A DNA stretch of 43,583 nt from NCBI RefSeq assembly GCF_016793705.1, contig NZ_JAEULO010000002.1:1-43583 (forward strand), written 5' to 3'. The DNA comes from Tabrizicola sp. Lineage in GTDB: Bacteria; Pseudomonadota; Alphaproteobacteria; Rhodobacterales; Rhodobacteraceae. Both the position numbers and the translations under genes were made by a program. Shown piece by piece: positions 7,693 to 15,124 of the stretch. The notes under the pieces are model-generated. The model was given only the letters and a program-made list of their open reading frames with translations, did not search any database and was not told where the DNA came from. The first letter of the stretch is position 1; every line of letters begins with the position of its first letter.

Positions 7693-9270
7693 TCAATCCA
7701 CGAATAGATAATCGGTTGCGGCGATCTCGCGGGCCGTCGCCAGCGGGATCTCCAGGAACTCCGCCAGCGCCAGCGCATTCTCCTCCGGGCTCGCGCCCTC
7801 GCGCAGGCAGAAGTGCCCGGCAAGGTTCAGGTCGCGCAGGCGGTCGCTCTCGAACTTCACGTCATAACGGATCGTCGGCAACAGTTTTTCCATCGCCGCC
7901 ACCGGCGTTTCCGCCCCCGCCAGACCCACCCGGCGGGCATGGCCGACCAGGTAGTCGTCGCTGAAGGCGCAGTCGATTTCCAGAAGCCGCATTCGCGCGC
8001 GGTCCTGCCGGAAATCCTGAATCAGCTCCACGCTGCCCGGATCGACGCAGAGCACCAGCCGGTCGGTGCCCCAGTGCTCGAACAGCATCCGCACCAGCGC
8101 TCGGCGATGTCGCATCCGCTTTGCGATAGAGCCCTGGATGCCGCCCAGGTCCGGCAGCGCCGTCGCCTCCTCGTTGAACAGATAGTCCACCGCCGGAATC
8201 TGCGCCAGGTTCCGCACCCGGTCGACCAGGCGCTTGGCGACATGCCATTTCTTGCAGGCCACCACCATCAGCGTCCGATCGCGGCCAAGGCTCGTCTCCG
8301 CCTCCCAGAAGCGCTGCGCGAAGCGCCGCCCCTCGCGCCCGCGCGCGGCGAGGTAGGCGAACTGCCGCCGCCCCTCGTCCGCGATCACGAACTCCCGTCC
8401 GGTCTCGGAATAAAGCGCGCCCAGCCGTTCCTTCAGTTGGCTGGCATCGGGGCTGATCTTGCGGGCAAAGAGGAAGCCCTGCGACAGGAGCAGGTCATAG
8501 TGATCGTCGTAGAAGGTCGCCGGCATCCCGTAGTCGGTGAACATCAGGAAGGTCAGCGTCCGCGACCGGATCTCGCGCTCGGGCACCAGATGGCCGACGA
8601 GGGTCTGGAAGAAGGTCTCGTCCGGGATCCAGGTCGTCGAGAAGAACCGCACCACATCCCGGCGGCGGGAAACGAAATCCAGCACCGCCTCGACCGTCCG
8701 CCGCCGCAGGCACCACCACTGGCTGCCTATGCGGATGGCCATGTCCTCGGGCACCTTCCGTGCCAGGCCCAGACGCTTTTGCAGTTCCATCGACCGGTAG
8801 AACAGCCCCTTGCGCTTGCGCTCGTTGAACCAGTGCCGGTAGATCAGCCGTTCCTCCTTGATCCCGGTCTTGATCCAGTCCGAGCCGAAGAAGTCGAAGC
8901 TTTCGATATAGTCGACGTCCTCGCGCTCCAGTCGGTCGCGGATGTACTCCGCTGTCTTGATCGGCATGCAGTCGCCCGACAGCATGTAGAAATGCGTCGC
9001 CCCCGGGAACGCCGCCACCGCCGCCTTCAACCCCTCCAGCGTTGCGGCGACCAGGCTCCACTCGCCCCAGCCGCATCTGACGCGGCGGCGCGCGAAGCTC
9101 ACCTGCGGATTCGCCGCCAGCGCCGCACGGATGCGGGCAAAGTCGTCCCGATTCGAGCGCGCGTCGAAATGGATCGCCACGCAATCCCCCGCCGCCGTCA
9201 GCCGCAGGGTCTGGGCGATGACGCCGTCGGGGTCCTTGTGGCAGAGCAGGATGAAGGCGATCTGCGTCAT
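7693..9270 (-). CDS. GT14-type (core-2/I-branching) glycosyltransferase with C-terminal DUF5928-like region
   Basis: A 525-residue cytoplasmic protein with no signal peptide. Residues 1-290 resemble the GT14 beta-1,6-N-acetylglucosaminyltransferase family: QIAFILLCHKDP, VAIHFDARS, WGEWSLVAATLEGLKAA, FYMLSGDCMPIK, SQWWCLRR and IPDETFFQTLV. The last 230 residues (from about DRTLMVVACKKWHVAKRL) match the conserved extension found in Rhodobacteraceae and usually called DUF5928; its role is unknown. It likely adds a sugar branch to a surface or extracellular glycan, and the divergent sulfotransferase fits that. The ATG at 9270 precedes the first beta strand; a TTG 18 bases upstream is an alternative. 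Confidence 0.8.
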   Translation of the reverse strand: MTQIAFILLCHKDPDGVIAQTLRLTAAGDCVAIHFDARSNRDDFARIRAALAANPQVSFARRRVRCGWGEWSLVAATLEGLKAAVAAFPGATHFYMLSGDCMPIKTAEYIRDRLEREDVDYIESFDFFGSDWIKTGIKEERLIYRHWFNERKRKGLFYRSMELQKRLGLARKVPEDMAIRIGSQWWCLRRRTVEAVLDFVSRRRDVVRFFSTTWIPDETFFQTLVGHLVPEREIRSRTLTFLMFTDYGMPATFYDDHYDLLLSQGFLFARKISPDASQLKERLGALYSETGREFVIADEGRRQFAYLAARGREGRRFAQRFWEAETSLGRDRTLMVVACKKWHVAKRLVDRVRNLAQIPAVDYLFNEEATALPDLGGIQGSIAKRMRHRRALVRMLFEHWGTDRLVLCVDPGSVELIQDFRQDRARMRLLEIDCAFSDDYLVGHARRVGLAGAETPVAAMEKLLPTIRYDVKFESDRLRDLNLAGHFCLREGASPEENALALAEFLEIPLATAREIAATDYLFVD

Positions 9271-9416
9271 TGGGTCGGCATCGGGCAATCCCAGGGGAAC
9301 AGTGCTTCCCTAAACCGGGCCAAGGTTCCTTGAAAAGCCCGATTGTGTCTGCTTGACTGCCGCAATCCGAATTCACACATATCGTTCCAGTATTTGGTCA
9401 CAGGAGGCTTTGCATA

Positions 9417-10235
9417 ATGGGTTTTCCCGGAACCTGGATGACGGAAAGCGAAAGCGTCGTCTACCGGGTGGTGCCGAAATGTGCCTGCTCCACCATCGGG
9501 CAGATCATGTATTACTCCGACCACGGCCGGTTCTACGACGGCGACATCCACGACGCTACCAGCGGGCTGCACAAATGGGCGCTTGATGCCAGCCAGCCGG
9601 TGATCGACCGCACCGTCCGGGCGCGCAAGACCTATGCCTTCACCTGCGTGCGCAATCCCTACACCCGGATCCTGTCGTCCTTCTTCGACAAGATCTGCGG
9701 CATCCAGCGCAACGGCAAGCGCTACCGCGGCAACCTCGTCCCGCTTTTGATCCAGAAATACGGGATCGAGGTCGGGGGCGAGGACGGCAAGCAGGAGTTC
9801 GACCAGATCGCCAGCTTCCGCCGCTTCCTGCTCTTCACCCGCGACACCATCCGCTGGAAGAAGCCGATGGAGCCCGACATCCACTGGTCGGCGATGGCGG
9901 GCCATGTCTCGACCTTCATCGTCAACGGCGGGCGCTACAACCAGATCTTCTTCACCGAGGATTTCAATCCCGGGATGCAGGTGGTCCTGGACAATATCCA
10001 GGTGAAACACCCGGTCGACCTGACGCAGATTCCGCGTTTCAACGAAAGCGAAGGCCACGGGCCGAAGCGCGCCCATCCGGTCGAGGCCTATTTCGATGAC
10101 CTGTCGATGCATCTGATGTGGGAAATCTACAAACGCGACTTCCAGCTCTTCCGCTATGATTTCGACAATCCGGCCAACAAGATGCCGAAGGGCCCGGTCG
10201 ATCTTGACGAGGTTCACGCCAAGCTGGGGGATTAG
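9417..10235 (+). CDS. sulfotransferase family 2 protein
   Basis: A 272-residue protein resembling the carbohydrate sulfotransferase family Sulfotransfer_2. The PAPS 5'-phosphosulfate loop is VPKCACSTIGQ (about residues 18-28), and the 3'-phosphate loop is TCVRNPYTRILSSFFDK (about 75-91), with the family's RNP and Ser. It should transfer sulfate from PAPS to a sugar hydroxyl. The gene has a strong AGGAGG ribosome binding site 9 bases before the ATG. It is divergent from the GT14-type gene with 146 bases between, which suggests a shared role in making a sulfated glycan. It is followed 11 bases later by the GFA gene. Confidence 0.8.
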   Translation: MGFPGTWMTESESVVYRVVPKCACSTIGQIMYYSDHGRFYDGDIHDATSGLHKWALDASQPVIDRTVRARKTYAFTCVRNPYTRILSSFFDKICGIQRNGKRYRGNLVPLLIQKYGIEVGGEDGKQEFDQIASFRRFLLFTRDTIRWKKPMEPDIHWSAMAGHVSTFIVNGGRYNQIFFTEDFNPGMQVVLDNIQVKHPVDLTQIPRFNESEGHGPKRAHPVEAYFDDLSMHLMWEIYKRDFQLFRYDFDNPANKMPKGPVDLDEVHAKLGD

Positions 10236-10246
10236 CAGGGGAGACC

Positions 10247-10648
10247 ATGATGGACACCGTAGCTGGCGGCTGTGTCTGCGGAGCTGTGCGGATTGCTGCT
10301 ACGGGCAAGCCCTACAGGGTCGGGGTCTGCCACTGTCTTGACTGCCGAAAGCGGCACGGCGCTGTGTTCCACGCCTCGGCGATATTCCCCGAAACCGCTG
10401 TCACCGTGACCGGCGAAACCCGCACCTATCGGAGCAACCACTTCTGCGTGACCTGCGGCTCACAAGTATTTGCCCATTTCGACGACGAGATCGGCATCAA
10501 CCTCGGCGCGCTTGACGAGCCCTCCCGGTTCCGACCGACATATGAGCTTTGGACCATCCGGCGCGAGGACTGGCTGCCCGACTTCCCAGGGATGCGGCGT
10601 TACGAAAAGGACCGCGGCGAGGGTCGTGAGGAGCCCCAAGATCCTTAA
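10247..10648 (+). CDS. GFA family zinc protein (CENP-V/GFA fold)
   Basis: A 133-residue protein of the glutathione-dependent formaldehyde-activating (GFA) fold. Zinc ligands are visible: Cys9-x-Cys11 in GGCVCGAVR, Cys28, Cys30 and Cys33 in VCHCLDC, and Cys67-x-x-Cys70 in FCVTCGS. Most members lack proven formaldehyde-related activity, so the substrate is unknown. An AGGGGAGACC ribosome binding site precedes two adjacent ATGs; the first is used. Codon choice is looser than in neighbouring genes (GTA, GCT, ATT, ATA, TCA, CAA occur), a mild sign of more recent acquisition or low expression. The gene ends just before a convergent terminator. Confidence 0.9.
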   Translation: MMDTVAGGCVCGAVRIAATGKPYRVGVCHCLDCRKRHGAVFHASAIFPETAVTVTGETRTYRSNHFCVTCGSQVFAHFDDEIGINLGALDEPSRFRPTYELWTIRREDWLPDFPGMRRYEKDRGEGREEPQDP

Positions 10649-10661
10649 GCAAGGAATTTGA

Positions 10662-10685
10662 CAAGTTTCTTACTTAAGAAACTTG
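10662..10685. terminator. bidirectional terminator between the GFA gene and puuD
   Basis: A perfect 10-base-pair stem (CAAGTTTCTT at 10662-10671 and its complement at 10676-10685) closes a 4-base loop ACTT. The genes converge on it, and the puuD stop lies 6 bases beyond. The region is unusually A/T-rich for this window. Confidence 0.75.
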
Positions 10686-10690
10686 GCCCC

Positions 10691-11923
10691 TCACACCGGG
10701 TCTTCTGCCCCCGCCCCCCGGAACCACTTCACGATCGCCGCCCGCTCCTCCGGCTCGATGAAGCTCAGGTTGCCCGGCGGCATGGCATGGGTCACGCCCG
10801 CCTGAAGATAGATGCGCCGCGCCTCATGCGCGATCTCGGCTTCCGTCTCCAGCACCACGCCCTTGGGTGGCCAGTGCAGCCCCTCCCAGCCCGGTTCCGC
10901 CGCATGGCACATGCTGCACCGGCCCTGCACGATCCCCACCACCTCCTCGAACCCGTCGGCCGAGGCATAGACCAGCGCTTCGCCCTTCAGCGCGGCCTCG
11001 CCTTGCACCATGCGCATCGGCGCCGTGGAAAGCCAGGCGATCGCCAGGAACAAGAGCACCGTCACCAGCCATGTCCAGTGCGGGTTGCCCGCCCGGGCGT
11101 GCTTGGTGTTGAACCAGTGCCGGATCGTCACCCCCATCAGGAAGACGAGGCTGGCGATCACCCAGTTCCACTCCGTCGCGAACACGAGCGGATAGTGGTT
11201 CGACAGCATCAGGAAGACGACTGGCAGCGTCAGGTAGTTGTTGTGCGTCGACCGCTGCTTGGCGATCTTGCCGTATTTCGGGTCCGGCTTCCGCCCCGCT
11301 TTCAGGTCAGCCACCACGACGCGCTGGTTCGGCATGATCACGAAGAACACGTTCCCCGACATGATGCTGGCGGTGAAGGCCCCCAGATGCAGCATCGCCG
11401 CCCGGCCGGAAAACACCTGGGCATAGAACCAGCTCATCGCCACCAGCACGCCGAAGAGCGCGACCATCAGCACCGTCTGGTTCGCGTTCACGAAGACCTT
11501 GCACAGCGTGTTGTAGGCGATCCAGCCGAAGGCCAGCGATGCCAGCGAAATCCCCACCGCCTGCCAGACCTGCAACTCCATCACCGTCGGGTCGATCAGG
11601 AACAGCTCGGCCCCGAGGTAATAGACCAGCACCAGCATGGCGAAGCCAGACAACCAGGTCGCATAGCTTTCCCATTTGAACCAGACCAGATGATCCGGCA
11701 TCGAGGCCGGGGCAACCAGGTATTTCTGGATATGGTAGAACCCGCCGCCGTGGACCTGCCATTCCTCGCCATCCGCCCCGCTGGTCAGGTTGCGGTCGCG
11801 GTGCAGCCCAAGGTCCAGCGCGATGAAATAGAAGCTCGACCCGATCCAGGCGATTGCGGTGATCACATGCAGCCAGCGCACCGCGATCTCGACCCATTCC
11901 CCCAAGACGACCCAGTCATACAT
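10691..11923 (-). CDS. puuD: urate hydroxylase PuuD (membrane, cytochrome c-fused)
   Basis: A 410-residue integral membrane protein that oxidises urate to 5-hydroxyisourate, replacing soluble uricase in many alphaproteobacteria. The N-terminal membrane part has about seven to eight hydrophobic helices with typical blocks: VRWLHVITAIAWIGSSFYFIA, HGGGFYHIQKY, FKWESYATWLSGF and RSTHNNYLTLPVVFLMLSNHYP. The C-terminal part is a periplasmic cytochrome c domain with heme motif Cys336-Ser-Met-Cys339-His340 and a later MPPGN methionine ligand. The ATG at 11923 has GGGAGGG seven bases upstream; an ATG two codons earlier sits too close to that site. It ends at the convergent terminator. A LysR gene is divergent. 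Confidence 0.93.
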   Translation of the reverse strand: MYDWVVLGEWVEIAVRWLHVITAIAWIGSSFYFIALDLGLHRDRNLTSGADGEEWQVHGGGFYHIQKYLVAPASMPDHLVWFKWESYATWLSGFAMLVLVYYLGAELFLIDPTVMELQVWQAVGISLASLAFGWIAYNTLCKVFVNANQTVLMVALFGVLVAMSWFYAQVFSGRAAMLHLGAFTASIMSGNVFFVIMPNQRVVVADLKAGRKPDPKYGKIAKQRSTHNNYLTLPVVFLMLSNHYPLVFATEWNWVIASLVFLMGVTIRHWFNTKHARAGNPHWTWLVTVLLFLAIAWLSTAPMRMVQGEAALKGEALVYASADGFEEVVGIVQGRCSMCHAAEPGWEGLHWPPKGVVLETEAEIAHEARRIYLQAGVTHAMPPGNLSFIEPEERAAIVKWFRGAGAEDPV

Positions 11924-11969
11924 AGCCATCCCTCCCCGGCTTGTCGGCAAACGCTATCCTGCCGGGCAC

Positions 11970-11991
11970 CTTTCTGTTAATCCATAGAAAG
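11970..11991. promoter_or_regulatory. candidate LysR operator in the puuD-lysR gap
   Basis: A perfect inverted repeat, CTTTCT at 11970-11975 and AGAAAG at 11986-11991, with the 10-base spacer GTTAATCCAT. It lies in the 107-base gap between divergent puuD and the LysR gene, where a LysR-type regulator normally binds. It is the most symmetrical element in that gap. Binding itself is inference. Confidence 0.5.
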
Positions 11992-12030
11992 CCCGCATCA
12001 CTTTCAAGCCCACGCGAAGAATGACCCTGC

Positions 12031-12948
12031 ATGTCCTATGTGAACAACATCCGCATGTTCGTCCGCGTCTACGAACTGGGCAGCATGTCCGCCGCCGCCC
12101 GCGACCAGCGCACTTCGCCCGCCGTCGCCTCGGCCCGGATTTCCGAGCTGGAGAAGCATCTGGGCGTGCGCCTCTTCTCCCGCACCACCCGCAGCCTGCA
12201 ACCGACCGAGAATGGCCGCATCTTCTATGACGGGGCCCGCCGCGTGCTGGAAGCCATCGACGACGCCGAAGCCGCCGTGATGGACGTGACACAGAACCCG
12301 CGCGGGACGATCTTCGTCGCCGCCCCCCTTGGCATCGGTCGCCGCCTGATCGCGCCCCGCGTTCCCGCCTTCAAGGACCTCTACCCCCAGATCGACGTGC
12401 GTCTGCGGCTGTCCGACCGGGGCATCGACGTGGTGGCCGAAGGCATCGACGTGGCCTTCCACCTCGGCCTTCTCGACGATTCCACCCTCAAGGTCCGCAC
12501 CATCGCCGACTGCCCGCGCCTTCTCTGCGCCGCCCCCGGCTATGTCGCCCGGCGCGGGATGCCCGAGGATGGGGCCGCGCTGGTCAACGACCGGCACGAC
12601 TGCCTGAACCTCCGCTTCCCCGGCGCCAAGGAGTTCCAGTGGACCTTGCAAACCCCCGAAGGTCCGCGCCGCTTCGAGATCTCCGGCCCGTTCGAAAGCG
12701 ACGACGGCGACGTCCTGACCGGCTGGGCGCTCGACGGGCGCGGGATCGTGCTGAAACCGCTGTTCGAGGTCGCCGACCACCTGCGTGAAGGCCACCTCGT
12801 CCCCGTCGCCACCGCCACCCCACCCCTGCCGATCCAGCTTTCCGCGCTCAGCCAGCACCGCAGGCTGAAGGACCCTAAGGTCCAGCTCTTCACCGACTAC
12901 ATGGCTGCGCAAATCCGCGACGACCTGAGAAAAGCCGCCGTCCCGTAG
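12031..12948 (+). CDS. LysR family transcriptional regulator, probable regulator of urate genes
   Basis: A 305-residue LysR-type regulator of normal length. The winged helix-turn-helix occupies residues 1-60 (MFVRVYELGSMSAAARDQ, SARISELEKHLGVRLFSRTTR), followed by the linker helix and an effector domain (about 90-295). It belongs to the broad group in which the first helix carries MSAAAR. Position divergent from puuD, and between puuD and uraH, suggests it senses urate or a purine-breakdown product and controls these genes; the ligand is inference. The ribosome binding site before the ATG is weak. Two hairpins follow the stop. Confidence 0.85.
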   Translation: MSYVNNIRMFVRVYELGSMSAAARDQRTSPAVASARISELEKHLGVRLFSRTTRSLQPTENGRIFYDGARRVLEAIDDAEAAVMDVTQNPRGTIFVAAPLGIGRRLIAPRVPAFKDLYPQIDVRLRLSDRGIDVVAEGIDVAFHLGLLDDSTLKVRTIADCPRLLCAAPGYVARRGMPEDGAALVNDRHDCLNLRFPGAKEFQWTLQTPEGPRRFEISGPFESDDGDVLTGWALDGRGIVLKPLFEVADHLREGHLVPVATATPPLPIQLSALSQHRRLKDPKVQLFTDYMAAQIRDDLRKAAVP

Positions 12949-12999
12949 GGTGCGCAATCGTGGCGCACCAATGAATAGGGCGGGACCGAAGCCCCGCCC
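12949..12999. terminator. double hairpin between convergent lysR and DUF2125 genes
   Basis: The first stem is GGTGCGC at 12949-12955 with GCGCACC at 12963-12969. The second is GGGCGGG at 12978-12984 with CCCGCCC at 12993-12999. Both are perfect. They fill the 72-base gap between two convergent genes and probably end transcription from both sides. T-runs are absent. Confidence 0.6.
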
Positions 13000-13020
13000 C
13001 CTTGCAACCCGAAGGCCGGA

Positions 13021-14523
13021 TTACATCGGCAGCGGCTGGCCGTTCACCAGAATCTGCATGCCTTCCTTGGCCTCGATCTTCGAGGTCAGTTCGTCGGCAT
13101 TGGCGCCCGGCACGAAGAACATGCCCATCATCATCCGCGCGCCCATCGCGTCGTCTTCCGACAGGAGGCCGGTCTTGATCAGCCCGTCGATCAGCGCGTT
13201 GGCGCCGGTGATCGACACGTTCGCCTCGCCCAGCGGCATCGGAATGCCCATCGAGTTGTCGAAGGTGAAGGCCCCGGTCCCGGCCAGCGCCGCCCCAGCG
13301 ACCTTCAGGCCCAGCTCGGTGATGTTCAGGCTTTCCGGCGCCGGGATCGGCGGCTGCATGCCGCTTTCCTCGGCGGTGATCAGGCCCGGCAGGTCGATCT
13401 TGGTCTTGCCCGAGATATCGATGGCGATCTGTGCCGCATCGCGCGGCAACGCCGCCTGCGGGTCGAACATGGCCCAGGCTTCCTCGTTCAGGCTGAAGTC
13501 GGTGAGCTTCAGCAGGAACGAGTAGTCTCCCGCCGTTTCCGTCGCGATCACCGGCGAGGTCATGTCGAACTCCATCGGTCCCGACGTCACCTTGACCGGA
13601 ACCGGCAGCATGCCCGCGCCGGATTCGATGTTCAGCCCCGCCGCCATCGACTTGATCGAGAAGGTGTCCTTGTTGAACAGCGCCGAGCCTTCGCCGCCGC
13701 CCGCGCTCATCATCAGGTCCATCGGCATGAAGGCGCTTTCCTGCTTCATCGTGCCCTTCGACTCGCCCTGCTTGGTCGTCAGGCTGATGCTCAGCCCTTC
13801 ATTCAGCGCCGTGGTGAAATCGGCGGGCGAGGCGATGGCGGTCAGCGCGATGGTCGAGGGCAGCGCGAAGTCCAACGACATCTCGACGCCAGCGGTCTCG
13901 CTGGTCGAGGTCTGCTTCATCTCCATCCCCGGATCGTCCGAGTTGGTGGTATAGGCCAGTGTATCGGCCTTGATGTCGAAGCCGAAGGTCCGGTTGGTGC
14001 CGGGTGTGTCGGAATAGGTGCCCGACAGGTTGGTGAAGCCGACATTGCCCGACGCCGTCACCTTCGGCGCTTCCGACCCGTCGAAGGACATGCCCGGATA
14101 GGTGGTGTCATAGACCACGTCCAGCTTGGCCGCCGCATAGTCATAAGCCATGCCGCCATCGGCTTCGCGCGCGGTGATCGTCAGCCTGTCATGCGTCAGC
14201 TTCACCGAACCTTCCGCGTCGCCCGACATCGCCACGCCGATATCGGCGCCCGGTGCGATCGCCACCGACCCGTCCGACTGTTCGGTCAGCGTCATGTCGG
14301 AAATCGTCACGCCGGGCATCCCTTCCGGCGCGATCGTGACGCCGTTCAGCGTCAGGACGCCGCCAGAGTTGTTCTCGGTCGCCGCCGACACGGTCAGCCC
14401 GACCAGCCCGCCTGCATCCTTCCACGATTGCCAGACCTGATCCGCGGTCAGCGCGGCATGGGCGGTGCCCGACATCAAAAGCGCGAGGGCCGGCGCGGCC
14501 AAATAGTTCTTCATCCGAAACAT
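13021..14523 (-). CDS. DUF2125 domain secreted protein
   Basis: A 500-residue exported protein. The signal peptide is MFRMKNYLAAPALALLMSG followed by TAHA, with cleavage near residue 23. The mature protein starts ALTADQVWQSWKDAGG, the usual opening of Rhodobacteraceae DUF2125 proteins, and then alternates Gly/Ser/Thr-rich beta strands with methionine-rich stretches (SAFMPMDLMMSAGG, ARMMMGMFF). The composition suggests a large beta-rich periplasmic or outer-membrane-associated protein. No function is established. AAGGAGA five bases before the ATG at 14523 decides the start; a start 39 bases upstream would precede the signal peptide. The gene lies 105 bases downstream of uraH on the same strand, but a link to purine use is not shown. 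Confidence 0.85.
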   Translation of the reverse strand: MFRMKNYLAAPALALLMSGTAHAALTADQVWQSWKDAGGLVGLTVSAATENNSGGVLTLNGVTIAPEGMPGVTISDMTLTEQSDGSVAIAPGADIGVAMSGDAEGSVKLTHDRLTITAREADGGMAYDYAAAKLDVVYDTTYPGMSFDGSEAPKVTASGNVGFTNLSGTYSDTPGTNRTFGFDIKADTLAYTTNSDDPGMEMKQTSTSETAGVEMSLDFALPSTIALTAIASPADFTTALNEGLSISLTTKQGESKGTMKQESAFMPMDLMMSAGGGEGSALFNKDTFSIKSMAAGLNIESGAGMLPVPVKVTSGPMEFDMTSPVIATETAGDYSFLLKLTDFSLNEEAWAMFDPQAALPRDAAQIAIDISGKTKIDLPGLITAEESGMQPPIPAPESLNITELGLKVAGAALAGTGAFTFDNSMGIPMPLGEANVSITGANALIDGLIKTGLLSEDDAMGARMMMGMFFVPGANADELTSKIEAKEGMQILVNGQPLPM

Positions 14524-14628
14524 GCGGTTCTCCTTGAAGCCGAAAAAATTGCCCCGCCACATAAGACCTGTCGCGGCAAATGCGCAAGTGACGGTTTCAC
14601 CACCTTTTCGGGGCCGGAACGCCGCCGC

Positions 14629-14982
14629 TTACGACCCCCGATAGGTCGAATAGGCGAAGGGCGAGATCAGCAGCGGCACATGATAGTGCTGGCCCGCATC
14701 CGGCACCCCGAAGCGGATCGGGATTTCGTCAAGGAAAAGAACGCCTTCACCTGCCTGGCCCGTGGCCCGAAGATAGTCGCCCGCGCAGAAGACCAGCTCA
14801 TAGACCCCCTCGGTCAGTTTCGCGCCTTCCAGCAGCGGCGCATCGGTCCGCCCGTCGGCATTGGTGACAACTTCCGTCACCTTGCGATGGCTCTGCCCGG
14901 AAATCCGGTACAGCATGATCCTTACCCCCGCCGCGGGCTTGCCCTTCGCGGTGTCCAGTACATGCGTCGACAGCCGTCCCAT
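14629..14982 (-). CDS. uraH: 5-hydroxyisourate hydrolase (transthyretin-like)
   Basis: A 117-residue transthyretin-related protein that hydrolyses 5-hydroxyisourate, the product of PuuD, to OHCU. Active-site features are all present: His7 in LSTHVLDTAKGKPAAG, Arg45 in NADGRTDAP, His99 in GQHYHVPLL and the diagnostic C-terminal Tyr-Arg-Gly-Ser. There is no signal peptide, so it is cytoplasmic. AGGGAGG lies upstream of the ATG at 14982. The gene is divergent from puuE-uraD across a 142-base gap, which places three successive enzymes under one regulatory region. Confidence 0.97.
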   Translation of the reverse strand: MGRLSTHVLDTAKGKPAAGVRIMLYRISGQSHRKVTEVVTNADGRTDAPLLEGAKLTEGVYELVFCAGDYLRATGQAGEGVLFLDEIPIRFGVPDAGQHYHVPLLISPFAYSTYRGS

Positions 14983-15064
14983 CGTGATCCTCCCTTGCTT
15001 TCCACCATCAGACCACGAATTAACGCCCCAGGCGACCCGGCCTTGCCCGCATATGACTTTCCGT

Positions 15065-15092
15065 GAAATCCTGAAAATACTCTTCTGATTTC
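15065..15092. promoter_or_regulatory. candidate operator in the uraH-puuE gap
   Basis: GAAATC at 15065-15070 and GATTTC at 15087-15092 form a perfect but widely spaced (16 bases) inverted repeat in the divergent promoter region of uraH and puuE-uraD. The surrounding sequence is A/T-rich relative to the window, as expected for a promoter. This is weak evidence for a binding site. Confidence 0.3.
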
Positions 15093-15124
15093 TGCCCTAG
15101 TCTTGCCCGTGAAGGAGACCTCCC

